A stretch of DNA of 64,000 bases from JAFDWI01 sp963764215 (GTDB lineage Bacteria > Actinomycetota > Acidimicrobiia > Acidimicrobiales > Iamiaceae), in assembly GCA_963764215.1 (NCBI GenBank), contig CAVXRS010000003.1, forward strand, positions 186,001-250,000. Direction: 5' to 3'. Below are positions 19,168 through 28,258 of this stretch, piece by piece. Under the pieces are notes generated by a model. The model worked only from the letters and a program-made list of their open reading frames with translations, was not told the origin of the DNA and made no database searches. The position numbers were made by a program, and so were the translations under genes. Positions within the stretch are counted from its first letter, which is position 1, and the number at the start of each line of letters is the position of its first letter.

Positions 19168-20006
19168 CCCGGCCCGGATCGAGGTCGCCACATCGCCGAT
19201 CTCGGCCTGGTCGTTCGGTGGACCGGAGGCCGCCCCCCTGGTGATCGCGCTCGGCGATTTCACGGCGAACGGACTCTGGTTCGCCGACCTTGCCGACCGT
19301 GGGAGTGACCACGTCCGTTTCGCGGCACCGGATCTGCGCGGCCGCGGCGACTCCCACACTGCTGCCGCGGTGACCTCGCTGCGCACCCACGCCGCTGATG
19401 TCGTCGCGCTCGCCGACACCCTCGGCGCCGACGGTTTCACGCTCGTCGGACACGGCACCGGCGCTGTTGCGGCCCTGATCACTGCCGTCGCCCACCCACG
19501 GCGGGTGCGGTCCCTGGTGCTGCTCGACGGGCCACCGATCGTGCGCTCGAACGACGCGGAAGGCTGGATCGCGGCCGCGACCGCCGTCGACCCCGGTGCG
19601 GCCCGCATCGGCCAGAGCTTCCCCGATCGGACCAGTGCTCTTGTCGCGGGCGTGGAGTCCGGTCGGCTGCCACGTTCCGGACTGTCCCGCTCGCTGCGTC
19701 GTGCCGTCGATGCGGAGATCATGGCGAGCGGTTTCGCATGGCGGGCGCGCCTCGGTGCGACCGCACTCGAACGGGAGTGGTCCCTGCTGACGCGCCTGGA
19801 CGCCGGAGCCGATACCGGCGGTCCCGCTCGTGGAATGCCGCGCCGAACACGGCCACCGCGACGATGCAGACCCGCTGGACATCCATCACCTCTCCGACGA
19901 CACGATCTTCCTGGACACGACCCACACCGGGTTGCTGTTCGACCATGCAGCGCTCGAGGTGATCGCCACACGGATCATCGAGTCCAGCGCCGGCCCACCG
20001 GGCTGA
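19154..20006 (+). CDS. alpha/beta-fold hydrolase, one frameshift
   Basis: About 284 residues. A lid-less alpha/beta hydrolase pattern is visible: the oxyanion-type DLRGRGDS, then LVGHGTGAVAALI, where the nucleophile elbow reads GHGTG, so the usual Ser is replaced by Thr. A C-terminal catalytic region follows, with DDTIFLDTTHTGLLF. The frame breaks near 19804, after LLTRLDA; the correct tail (EPIPAVPLVECRAEHG) ends at TGA 20004-20006. ATG 19154 and ATG 19160 are both possible starts. The Thr nucleophile is unusual and may mean altered chemistry. Coupled to the RNA enzyme by overlap, but no functional link is known. Confidence 0.72.
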
Positions 20007-20011
20007 CCGGT

Positions 20012-21800
20012 TCAGACCCGCAGCGGATCGACCTCGATGCGCAGGCGCGCCTCGGGCCGTGGCACACCGCCGAGCGCAGCAGCGAGCCGGTCGTGGTCCG
20101 GCGCCTTGATCAGCCACCGGCCGTCGCCGGCCGCGAGCGCCTCGACGCCAGGAGCGTCCACACCGCCGGCGAACTCGTCGGCTCCCGGGCCCGAGAGTTG
20201 TGCCAGCGCGGCGAACGGCGGGAACCCGAGGGTCTCGCGCAACGGGAGCTCCGTGTCGACGAGCAGGCCCGGATCCGCCCGGGCCACCGCCGTGAGGACC
20301 GGGTGATCGGGCAGTCTGGTCTGCACCACGAGCCGATGCCCGCGCGAGCGGGGTCCCAGCAGACGTGCCGCGCGCGCCAACAGGGCCATCGCCTGTTCGG
20401 AGGCTCGAAAGCGGGGCGCGGTGAGCTCTCCGTCGATGTCGAGGAAGACGACCGCGGCGACCGCGGACGCACGGTGCAGGACCGCCTCGGTGCCGATCGA
20501 CACCCGGGATCCGGCGGTGCCGGGTTCGGTCGCCGCGGTCACTTCCGTCACCGGTTCACCGACGAGGGCCTCGAGCTCCTCACGGGCACGGGTCACCCCG
20601 ATCCGCACGACCTTGAACGCCCCCGAGCCACACGACAGGCACACTTCGGGCCGAGTGGACCGACAGCGTGGACAGACCAACACGTCGCCCTCGGGAGCGC
20701 CGACGGCGGCGCCGCAGTGCTCACAACGGGCGAGCGTGCCGCAGCGACGACAGGCCAACAGGCGGGCACGACCCGTCCGGTTCAGGACACAGACGATCCG
20801 CCCGGGCCGACGCACGATTCCGGCGAGCCGCTCACTGAGCACGCTGGTCGCGGTCCGCGGATCCTCGTTGTTGCGATCCACGATCTCGAGCGCCGGCCAA
20901 CCGTCGCGCTCCTCCCCTCGCCCGGGGGTGATCAGCCGGGACGACGACAACGCCTCGAGGGTCGGGCACGGTGTGAGCTGCACCAGGGGTACATTGGCGC
21001 GCCGCGAGCGTTCTGCAAGGACGTCCCGGGCGTGCCAGGTGGGCATGCGGGTCGACTGGTGGGATTCGTCATGTTCGTCCACGATCATCATCAGCGCCGG
21101 TTCGGGTGCAGGCGCCCATGCCGCGTTCCGGGTGCCGACCACCACCGACCCGCCGGCTGCCGCAGTGGCCCATTCGGAGCTCCGCCGCGTCGCCGATCCC
21201 TCGACTGCCAGATCGGCGACCGGGAAGCCGGCTGCGCGCAGGCGCGGCACGAGCCGTCGGGCCGACTCCCGCGAAGGGGCAGACGATCAGCGCTGACGTG
21301 TCCTTCCCCGCGGGCATCGTCGCCTGGAGGAGCGCGACCACGAAGGCGGTCCGGTCGTGCGCCGGCGGAAGTCTCACGACGCTCGAAGGCGATGCCACGG
21401 CGGCGGCGACCAGCGCATCGTCGGCCGTCGCACTCGTGGGCACCGGGCGAGTGCGCGGCGACGGTGGCAGGTGGTCCACGATCGCCGGAGCAGATGCGAT
21501 CCGGCACAACTGCACCGGATGGCCGGCCCATCGGCGGGCCGCCCAGTACGCCAGTCCCACGACGTCCGCGTCGGGTCCGATACCACGCACCGACAGGATC
21601 GGCTGCAGCCGGACCCCGGCGGGAGGCCGCACGTCGACCTCCACCACCCAACCCCGCACGTTGCGGGCCCCGAGTCGGACCCGCACTTCGGTGCCGACGC
21701 GCACCGACGGGTCCGTGGTGAGGTAGTCGAAGAGCCTGTCGATTCCCGTGACGTCCACGAGGACCCGCACGACCCGACCGGGAGCAGCAGCGGTCACCAC
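20012..21800 (-). CDS. priA: primosomal protein N' (PriA), actinobacterial type, one frameshift
   Basis: About 595 residues. The N-terminal 3'-DNA-binding domain (RVLVDVTGIDRLFDY) is followed by a reduced helicase core and a complete zinc-binding module (CRRCGTLARCEHCG, CPRC, CLSCGSGAFKV). The Walker A lysine motif seen in enterobacterial PriA is absent, as in other actinobacterial 'PriA' proteins, so it probably acts in replication restart without ATP-driven unwinding. The frame shifts near 21270, between LIVCPFAGVGPTAR and PRLRAAGFPVADLA. It ends five bases from the convergent hydrolase. It follows metK, the usual order. Confidence 0.85.
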
Positions 21801-21861
21801 CGGGCCACGCCGTCCCCCGGCCGCTTCCGCCGTTTCGGCTGATGCGGGTTCGTGTGCGCTT

Positions 21862-23055
21862 CTAGAGTCCGAGAGCGGACTTCACGTCGTCGACCCGGCC
21901 GGTCGCCTCCCAGGTGAAGTCGGGATCTTCGCGACCGAAGTGACCGTATGCGGCGGTCTTCGCATAGATCGGGCGGCGCAGGTCCAGATCCCGGAGGATG
22001 GCGGCCGGACGCAGGTCGAAGATCTCGCCGACGGCCTGGGTGATCTTGGCCGGGTCGGCGTGCTCGGTCCCGAAGGTCTCCACGAGCAGCGAGACGGGGC
22101 TGGCGACGCCGATGGCGTACGCGACCTGAACCTCGGCGCGGTCGGCAGCCCCGGCGGCGACCAGGTTCTTGGCAACCCAGCGTGCGGCGTAGGCAGCAGA
22201 ACGGTCGACCTTGGAGGGGTCCTTGCCGGAGAACGCCCCGCCGCCGTGTCGGGCGGTGCCACCGTAGGTGTCGACGATGATCTTCCGACCGGTGAGCCCA
22301 CAGTCCGCGTGGGGCCCTCCCAGCTCGAAAGCACCGGTCGGGTTGACCAGAACCCGGAACTCGTCGTCCGCGAACTGCTCGGGAACCAGCGGGCGGATGA
22401 CGTGCTCGACGAGATCGGGCTTGATCACGGTCTCCGCGTCGATGCCCGGTGCGTGCTGCGTCGAGATGAGCACGGTCTTGAGTGCGACCGGCACGCCGTC
22501 CGCGTAGTCGAAGGTGACCTGGGTCTTGCCGTCGGGCCGCAGATACGGAAGCAGACCGGAGCGGCGCACCTCGGCGAGCCGTTCGGCCAGCCGATGGGCC
22601 CACCAGATCGGCAGCGGCATGAGCGAGGGCGATTCGTTCGTCGCGTACCCGAACATCATCCCCTGGTCGCCGGCACCCTGCGCGTTCAGCTCGTCCTCGC
22701 CCGAGCTCCCGGTGCGGGTCTCGAACGCGGTGTCCACCCCCTGGGCGATGTCCGGAGACTGCGGATCGATCGACGTGAGCACCCCGCAGGTGTTGCCGTC
22801 GTAGCCAACCGATTCCCGGTCGTAGCCGATCCCGCGGATCGTGTCCCTGACGACCTGGGGGATCTCCACGTAGGCCGACGTGGTGATCTCGCCGGCAACC
22901 AGTGCGAGGCCGGTCGTCACCATGGTCTCGCAGGCCACCCGTGCCATCGGATCCTGGGCGAGGATGGCGTCGAGAATCGAATCGGAGATCTGATCGGCCA
23001 CTTTGTCCGGATGACCCTCGGTCACGGACTCGGAAGTGAAGGTCCAACTGGTCAC
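21862..23055 (-). CDS. metK: S-adenosylmethionine synthetase
   Basis: This 397-aa enzyme joins ATP and methionine. It begins with the family N-terminus ending in TSESVTEGHPDKVADQ and contains GAGDQGMMFGYA and the phosphate-binding GGAFSGKD. GTG 23055 is chosen over an upstream GTG at 23130 because GAGGAG precedes it and the fold starts immediately. It overlaps the coaBC stop by 4 bp (GTGA), so it is the last strongly coupled gene of gmk-rpoZ-coaBC-metK. The sequence is intact. Confidence 0.97.
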   Translation of the reverse strand: MTSWTFTSESVTEGHPDKVADQISDSILDAILAQDPMARVACETMVTTGLALVAGEITTSAYVEIPQVVRDTIRGIGYDRESVGYDGNTCGVLTSIDPQSPDIAQGVDTAFETRTGSSGEDELNAQGAGDQGMMFGYATNESPSLMPLPIWWAHRLAERLAEVRRSGLLPYLRPDGKTQVTFDYADGVPVALKTVLISTQHAPGIDAETVIKPDLVEHVIRPLVPEQFADDEFRVLVNPTGAFELGGPHADCGLTGRKIIVDTYGGTARHGGGAFSGKDPSKVDRSAAYAARWVAKNLVAAGAADRAEVQVAYAIGVASPVSLLVETFGTEHADPAKITQAVGEIFDLRPAAILRDLDLRRPIYAKTAAYGHFGREDPDFTWEATGRVDDVKSALGL

Positions 23056-24314
23056 TGCTCGCTCCTCTGTGGGGAAGTGATGGAAGAAGTCTGTCGATCG
23101 TCGATCGGGGTGGGATCCGCAGCACGACATCGCCGCGCCGCATCGAGGACCGCGGCGGCGATCTGGCGCTTGTCCGCCAGGGGAACCTCGGTGCGGCCCC
23201 CGGTGGCATCGAGCACGACCACCGCGTTGGTGTCGTGTCCGAAACCGACCGACGGCGCGGAGACGTCGTTGGCGACGATCAGATCGAGCCCTTTGCGGGC
23301 CAGCTTGTCCGCCGCGCGTTCGACCACGTCCTCGGTCTCGGCGCAGAATCCGACCACGATCTGGTCGCTCCGCCGGTGCTCGGCGATGTCGGTGAGGATG
23401 TCGACCGTCGGTTCCAACTCGAGTTCCGGTACACCCTCGGTCTTCTTGATCTTGTTGTCGGGTACCCGGGTCGGACGGAAATCGGCGACCGCCGCAGCCA
23501 TGATGACGATGTCGCTGTCAGGAAGGAGCCGCATCACGGCGTGGTGCATCTCCGCGGCGGTCTCGACCGCCTCGACGGCCACGCCGGGGGCCACCGGCTG
23601 ATCGGCGGCGGTCACCAGGTCGACGTGCGCCCCGCGGCCGGCGGCCTCGGCGGCCAGTGCATGGCCCTGCTTGCCGCTCGACCGGTTGCCCAGGTAGCGC
23701 ACCGGGTCGACAGGTTCCCGGGTCCCGCCTGCGGTGACGAGGACGTTGAGGCCATCGAGGTCACCGCGCGCACTGCCGGCAAGCAGACTCGCCGCTGCGT
23801 CGACGATCGCGTCGGGTTCGGCGAGCCGCCCCGGACCGGTGTCCCCACCGGCGAGGTGTCCACTCACGGGCCCGACGAAACGGACGCCTCGAGCCGTCAG
23901 GGTGACCACGTTTTCCTGGACTGCCGGATGTTCCCACATCTCGGCGTGCATGGCGGGGCAGACCATCACCGGCGCTCTGGTCGCAAGCAGCGTTGCGGTC
24001 AAGAGGTCATGGGACGACCCGGTCGCATAGGCGCTGAGCAGCCGGGCTGTGGCGGGGACGACCAGCACCAGATCGGCCGATCGACCGAGCTGCGTGTGCG
24101 GGCTCGGTTCGACCTCGTCGTACAGGGTCGTCCGGGCCGGTTCGGAGGCCAACGCCGAGAACGTGGCGTCGCCGACGAATCGCAGCGCGTTTCGTGTCAG
24201 CACCGGCGACACGAAAGCGCCGGCGTCGACCAGGCGACGACAGACCTCGACGGCCTTGTAGGCGGCGATTCCACCGGACACCCCGAGCACGATGTGCCTG
24301 CCGTGCAGATTCAT
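23052..24314 (-). CDS. coaBC: bifunctional phosphopantothenoylcysteine decarboxylase / phosphopantothenate-cysteine ligase
   Basis: This 420-aa enzyme performs two coenzyme A steps. The flavin-dependent decarboxylase half shows GGIAAYKAVE and PAMHAEMW. The His in place of the Asn of the textbook PXMNXXMW motif is, to my knowledge, normal in actinobacteria. The ligase half starts at VTAGGTREPVDPVR and includes NRSSGKQG and the lysine-rich DNKIKKTEG. ATG 24314 follows rpoZ by 22 bp. It is a standard member of this housekeeping cluster. Confidence 0.96.
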   Translation of the reverse strand: MNLHGRHIVLGVSGGIAAYKAVEVCRRLVDAGAFVSPVLTRNALRFVGDATFSALASEPARTTLYDEVEPSPHTQLGRSADLVLVVPATARLLSAYATGSSHDLLTATLLATRAPVMVCPAMHAEMWEHPAVQENVVTLTARGVRFVGPVSGHLAGGDTGPGRLAEPDAIVDAAASLLAGSARGDLDGLNVLVTAGGTREPVDPVRYLGNRSSGKQGHALAAEAAGRGAHVDLVTAADQPVAPGVAVEAVETAAEMHHAVMRLLPDSDIVIMAAAVADFRPTRVPDNKIKKTEGVPELELEPTVDILTDIAEHRRSDQIVVGFCAETEDVVERAADKLARKGLDLIVANDVSAPSVGFGHDTNAVVVLDATGGRTEVPLADKRQIAAAVLDAARRCRAADPTPIDDRQTSSITSPQRSEQ

Positions 24315-24336
24315 GGATGGACCCGGATGGATGGAG

Positions 24337-24675
24337 CTATTCGCGGTCGGGGTCGTCGGCGGCTTCAGGTGCGTCGGCGGCTTCGGCCTCGGCGGCATCT
24401 TCCTGGGCCTGTGCCTCGGCGGCGAGCTCTTCGCCCGTGATCCATTCGATCTTGTCGAGGGCGATCTCCTCGAACGCGATCGACAACGGCTTGCGCGCCT
24501 GGGTGGTGACCTGTGGCGGGACGAGTCCGACTTCCGCCGTGCCCAACTCGCCGAAGTAGCTGTTGATCTGACGGGCCCGCATCGACGCGAACGTGACCAG
24601 GCGGAACTTCGAATCGGCACGGTCGAGGAGTTCCTCGATCGGTGGATTCATCATGGTGTCGTGCTGCCAGGCCAT
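24337..24675 (-). CDS. rpoZ: DNA-directed RNA polymerase omega subunit
   Basis: This 112-aa subunit helps assemble RNA polymerase through the beta' subunit. The conserved part is PIEELLDRADSKFRLVTFASMRARQIN (residues 12-38). The C-terminal 30 residues are an acidic Ala/Glu/Asp tail. The extended middle (VTTQARKPLSIAFEEIALDKIEW) is typical for actinobacteria. It sits between gmk and coaBC, the normal location. ATG 24675 is used; ATG 24654 and 24651 inside are too late. Confidence 0.93.
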   Translation of the reverse strand: MAWQHDTMMNPPIEELLDRADSKFRLVTFASMRARQINSYFGELGTAEVGLVPPQVTTQARKPLSIAFEEIALDKIEWITGEELAAEAQAQEDAAEAEAADAPEAADDPDRE

Positions 24676-24741
24676 GTTCGTGATTCTCTCGGGGACGAGT
24701 CTCGGCGCCCGGTCGAGCGCAACGTTCGATGTTAGCAGACG

Positions 24742-25296
24742 TCAATCCGAGCTGATGGATCCACCGGTGGCTCCGAGTCGGGCCTCGGTGACGAGATCGG
24801 CGACCTGGCGCGCCGCCGTGTCGAGGTCGTCGTTCACGACCTCGATTGCTCCCAGGCGTGCGGCCCAGCGGCGCTCGGTCGCGGCCAGGTCCAGCCTCGC
24901 CTGCACCTTCTCCGGCGGGTCTCCCCTGCCTTCGAGTCTTCGACGCAGTTCGTCGGCCGACGGCGGGAGGAGGAAGACGATGAGGGCTCCGGGATCGCTT
25001 TCGCGGACCTGCGCGGCGCCCTGGACGTCGATCTCGAGGACGATGTCGTCGCCGTCGGGAGCGGACGGCCACGGTGTGCCGTAGCGGTGCGACTGGAACT
25101 CAGCCCATTCGAGAAAGCCGCCCCGCTCGATCTCCGCGTCGAATTCCTCGTCGGTCGCGAAATGGTACGCGTCGTCGGGTTCACCCGGTCGACGGGGCCG
25201 GGTCGTCCAGGAACGGCTCAGCCAGAGTCCGGGCTCCCGTTCGACCAGCCGGCGGGCGATCGTTCCCTTCCCCACTCCACCGGGACCGGCGAGCAC
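24742..25296 (-). CDS. gmk: guanylate kinase
   Basis: This 184-aa enzyme phosphorylates GMP. The P-loop GPGGVGKGT is only four residues from GTG 25296. The GMP-binding segment includes SRSWTTRPRRPGEPDD and GTPW, and VLEIDVQGAAQV and the lid region follow. The usual few residues before the first strand (here ALIIV) would be outside a GTG start; no standard codon lies further upstream except a CTG at 25305. So the start may be non-canonical. It lies 15 bp after the mihF stop. Confidence 0.92.
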   Translation of the reverse strand: MLAGPGGVGKGTIARRLVEREPGLWLSRSWTTRPRRPGEPDDAYHFATDEEFDAEIERGGFLEWAEFQSHRYGTPWPSAPDGDDIVLEIDVQGAAQVRESDPGALIVFLLPPSADELRRRLEGRGDPPEKVQARLDLAATERRWAARLGAIEVVNDDLDTAARQVADLVTEARLGATGGSISSD

Positions 25297-25310
25297 GATG
25301 ATCAGCGCGG

Positions 25311-25637
25311 CTACCGCCCTCGGCCCGGAAAGGTCTCGAGCAGGGCCGCACGCTGCTGGGTACCCAGACCCTGAATGCGTCGGGATTCGCTGATGCCGAT
25401 GTCATCCATCGTGCGCCGGGCCTTCACCTTGCCGACACCGGGCAGCGATTCGACCACGGCGAGAACCTTCATCTTGCCGACCACCGAATCGGAATCACCC
25501 ATCTCGAGGAGTTCGGGAAGGGTCAGGTACCCGAGCTTGAGCTTCTCCTTGAGTTCGGCCCGCTCCCGACGGACCTGCGCTGCCTTGGCCAGGTTCGCGG
25601 CACGTTGCTCGGGGGTGAGGCGAGGTGGTTCGGGCAT
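25311..25637 (-). CDS. mihF: integration host factor, actinobacterial type
   Basis: This 108-aa DNA-bending nucleoid protein is needed for growth in mycobacteria and for phage integration there. The N-terminal half is a charged helix (LAKAAQVRRERAELKEKLK), and the C-terminal half contains the helix-hairpin-helix-like SLPGVGKVKARRTMDDIGI. Length matches the family. It begins the mihF-gmk-rpoZ-coaBC-metK unit. A -10 box ends six bases before the ATG, so its mRNA may be leaderless. Confidence 0.95.
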   Translation of the reverse strand: MPEPPRLTPEQRAANLAKAAQVRRERAELKEKLKLGYLTLPELLEMGDSDSVVGKMKVLAVVESLPGVGKVKARRTMDDIGISESRRIQGLGTQQRAALLETFPGRGR

Positions 25638-25650
25638 GAGCAGAGCCTAT
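25638..25650 (-). promoter_or_regulatory. putative leaderless promoter -10 of mihF
   Basis: Minus-strand TAGGCT (25649-25644) is six bases upstream of the mihF ATG, with no ribosome-binding site between. It matches the TANNNT -10 pattern, and the same TAGGYTCTGC form occurs at the ribD and helicase starts. Inference from spacing. Confidence 0.5.
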
Positions 25651-25691
25651 CCCACCCGACTCCGGCGGTGTCCGAAGATCGGAGGGTGCGA

Positions 25692-26639
25692 TCAGTCCCG
25701 CCACGCCCAGAGCGTGCCGTGCCCCCAGTAGTTGGGTCGCACGTGGCCCACCGTGAATCCCGCGGCCCGCAGGAGCCGGTCCGCGTCGTCGAAGGCGGCG
25801 CCGTCGTCGACGAAGCGTCGGTGATATTCCATGACGAGCACCAGCGGTCCGCCCGCCGCCAATCTGGGGTCTTCGAGAATGGGCCATTCACCACGTTCGA
25901 TGTCCAGTTTCAGGAAATCCGCTGCCTCGAACTCCTCCAGCAGGTCGATCGCAGTCACCTGATCACCGTCGGCGTGGATCAATGACGACTGCCCACGTCC
26001 GGAGAGAAAAGCAACCGGGTCGGTCGAGATCGATGCTGCGGCCTCGACCACGTGGATCCGACCGGTCCCGTCCAACTCGGCCAGGTGACCAAGTGCGGCG
26101 ACGTTCTCCGGATCCGCCTCGATCGCGACGATCTCCGCTTCGGGCCAGGTCTGCCTCGCGAACGCGCTGAACGCCCCGACATTCGCGCCGGCGTCGAGAA
26201 TCCGGGGAGCTGGACCGATCCTGGCCAGCAACGCCTCCGGCGGCCGGTAGCAACCCTCGGTGAAGATCTCGTACAACAGCGAGAGCGGTGAAGCGCCGTG
26301 GACGACCACGATCGGGACATCCGAGTGTCGCAGGCGGTAGTCGGCCAATCCCGTCCGACGGCACTCACGGGCGAGGAACCGAAACGGGCGATCGACCACC
26401 CACGCCGCGTGGAGGAATCGAACCGAAAGCACGCTCGCGCCGAGGCGGCGGAGTCGTGGCGAAAGCAACAGACGGCCGAGCGGACTCCGGTGCACCGCGC
26501 GCCTGAGTCGGTTCAATCCCGCGATCTGCTCGCCGTCGTACCGGTCCGATCGGTGGGCTTGGGATGCGTCCCCGGGCAATGACTCAACCGGCGTCGACGA
26601 GTTCGGCGACGAGCGCGGCCGCAGCCGCAACCGGATCAT
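25692..26639 (-). CDS. FkbM-family methyltransferase
   Basis: Up to 315 aa. An N-terminal basic region (about 1-110) of unclear role is followed by an FkbM-type SAM-dependent methyltransferase domain: ILDAGANVGAFSAFAR (SAM glycine loop, near 150), IVAIEADPENVAAL, and DFLKLDIERGEW near 245. The family O- or N-methylates sugars or polyketide-like groups. ATG 26639 overlaps the pyrF end by 56 bp; TTG 26579 gives no overlap, so the start is open. It is an outsider between the pyrimidine operon and mihF and is probably acquired. Confidence 0.78.
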   Translation of the reverse strand: MIRLRLRPRSSPNSSTPVESLPGDASQAHRSDRYDGEQIAGLNRLRRAVHRSPLGRLLLSPRLRRLGASVLSVRFLHAAWVVDRPFRFLARECRRTGLADYRLRHSDVPIVVVHGASPLSLLYEIFTEGCYRPPEALLARIGPAPRILDAGANVGAFSAFARQTWPEAEIVAIEADPENVAALGHLAELDGTGRIHVVEAAASISTDPVAFLSGRGQSSLIHADGDQVTAIDLLEEFEAADFLKLDIERGEWPILEDPRLAAGGPLVLVMEYHRRFVDDGAAFDDADRLLRAAGFTVGHVRPNYWGHGTLWAWRD

Positions 26640-27303
26640 CTGCCCGGGTTACCGGTCGACCCACGACCAGCAGATCTGCGCCGGCCTGGATGGCCTGGGT
26701 CGGGGTGACCCGTCTCGCCTGGTCGTCGGCGGCGGTACCCCGGGGCCGGATGCCGGGCACGACGATCGTCAACCGGGGACCATAGGTCCGTGCTTCGGCG
26801 ACGTCGGTGCCGGCACACACGATCCCCTGCGCACCGGATGCGAGGGCCACGCGCACCCGCTTGGCGAGGATGTGCTGGGGGGCGGTGTCGTCGCTGGTGA
26901 GCACCGTCACTGCGAGCACCTCGGGCTCGGAGAGTCCGACGGCGTGGGCGCCCTCTGCGAATCCTTCGACCCCGGCCCGGACCATCTCGGGACCGCCGAA
27001 GCCGTGCACGGTCAGATAGCTCGCCCCGAGCGCTCCCATGACCCGGGACGCGTGGTTGACCGTGGTGGGAATGTCACACAGCTTCAGATCCGCGAACACC
27101 TTCAGACCCTGGTCGACGAACGTCGAGATCGCGTCGGGACCTGCCGCGCTGAACAATTCGAGCCCCACCTTCACCACTCCGAAGTACGGTTCGAGCTCGC
27201 GGACCATCCGCGTCGCCGAGACCAGGTCGTCGACGTCGAGTGGAAGTACCAGCCGATCACGCGCCGCGGCCGTCGCTGCCGCCGGACTCTCACTGCCGGA
27301 CAT
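26584..27303 (-). CDS. pyrF: orotidine 5'-phosphate decarboxylase
   Basis: This 239-aa enzyme makes UMP in the last de novo step. The catalytic array DLKLCDIP (Asp-Lys-x-x-Asp) is near residue 70, and the phosphate-binding end includes VVGRPVTRADDP. ATG 27303 is preferred to upstream in-frame starts because LVLPLDVDD begins about 18 residues later. It overlaps the pyrD end by 14 bp and is the last pyrimidine gene of the operon. Confidence 0.95.
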   Translation of the reverse strand: MSGSESPAAATAAARDRLVLPLDVDDLVSATRMVRELEPYFGVVKVGLELFSAAGPDAISTFVDQGLKVFADLKLCDIPTTVNHASRVMGALGASYLTVHGFGGPEMVRAGVEGFAEGAHAVGLSEPEVLAVTVLTSDDTAPQHILAKRVRVALASGAQGIVCAGTDVAEARTYGPRLTIVVPGIRPRGTAADDQARRVTPTQAIQAGADLLVVGRPVTRADDPVAAAAALVAELVDAG

Positions 27304-28258
27304 GGGCACCTCCGACGAGATCGCGAACCGCTCGGACACCATGGGCCACGCCCCATTCTTCCAGCTCTGCACCCACCGATTCGAGGATGGTCGGATCGGC
27401 GAACGCGGCGGTGCCCACCTGGACGGCGCTCGCCCCCGCCAACAGGAACTCGACCGCGTCGACGCCACGTTCGATCCCGCCGGCGCCGACGATCGGCAGC
27501 GTCGGGCACGCGACGTGGACGTCGTGCACAGCGCGCACGGCGACCGGGCGGATCGCGGCCCCGGACACGCCGCCACCGCCGTTGGCCAACACCGGTCGGC
27601 GGGCCTCGACATCGATCACCATGCCGAAGAGGGTGTTGATCAAGGTGACGGCTTCGGCACCGCCGTCCGCCACCGCCTGTGCCACCTCGACCAGGCGGTC
27701 GGTGTTGGCGCTCAGCTTCGCCCAGATCGGCACGTCGACGACTTCGTTGCACGCAGAGATCACGTCTGCTGCCTGTTCGGGATCATGGGCGAAGAGTGTC
27801 CGTCCGGCCTCGGTGTTGGGACAGGACAGGTTGACTTCGAGTGCGATGATCTCGCCGGGTGCGTCGGCCAGTGACGCCGCGGCCGCGCGGTAGGAGGCCA
27901 CATCGTGGCCCCAGATGCTCGCGACGATCCGCCGGACGCCGACCTCGCGGAGTGCGGGAACGTCGTCGTGCAACCAGGCCTCGACACCGGGGCCCTGCAA
28001 CCCGACGCTGTTGATCATTCCCGCAGGAGTCATGTGCACCCGGGGTGCCGGGTTGCCCGGCCAAGGACCCCGACACATGGACTTGGCGACGAACGCCCCC
28101 AGACTCGTCAGATCGACATGGTCGGCGAGCTCCGTGCCGTGCCCGGCGGTACCCGAGGCGTTCAGCACCGGCGAGGGCAGCTCTATGGAACCGACCTGTG
28201 ATCGCAGGTCGATCGGACTCCGCGTCGGGGACTCAGTCCGACGTCGTCGGCGACGCAT
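27290..28258 (-). CDS. pyrD: dihydroorotate dehydrogenase, class 1B-type catalytic subunit
   Basis: This 322-aa FMN enzyme oxidises dihydroorotate. It shows SPVLNASGTAG, the catalytic-Cys loop EVNLSCPNTE, the NTLFGMVID segment and the FMN phosphate site GAGGIE. The Cys base and soluble sequence fit class 1, and the absence of an N-terminal membrane helix argues against class 2. Class 1B enzymes pair with PyrK, which is not in this window. ATG 28258 overlaps the carB end; the first 15 residues are arginine-rich and weakly conserved, so a later start is possible. Confidence 0.92.
   Translation of the reverse strand: MRRRRRRTESPTRSPIDLRSQVGSIELPSPVLNASGTAGHGTELADHVDLTSLGAFVAKSMCRGPWPGNPAPRVHMTPAGMINSVGLQGPGVEAWLHDDVPALREVGVRRIVASIWGHDVASYRAAAASLADAPGEIIALEVNLSCPNTEAGRTLFAHDPEQAADVISACNEVVDVPIWAKLSANTDRLVEVAQAVADGGAEAVTLINTLFGMVIDVEARRPVLANGGGGVSGAAIRPVAVRAVHDVHVACPTLPIVGAGGIERGVDAVEFLLAGASAVQVGTAAFADPTILESVGAELEEWGVAHGVRAVRDLVGGAHVRQ

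Noticed and set aside
17755..19971. A 738-codon minus-strand frame fused to def
   Set aside because: Only the last 176 codons are peptide deformylase; the rest is antisense to the pseudouridine synthase and hydrolase genes.
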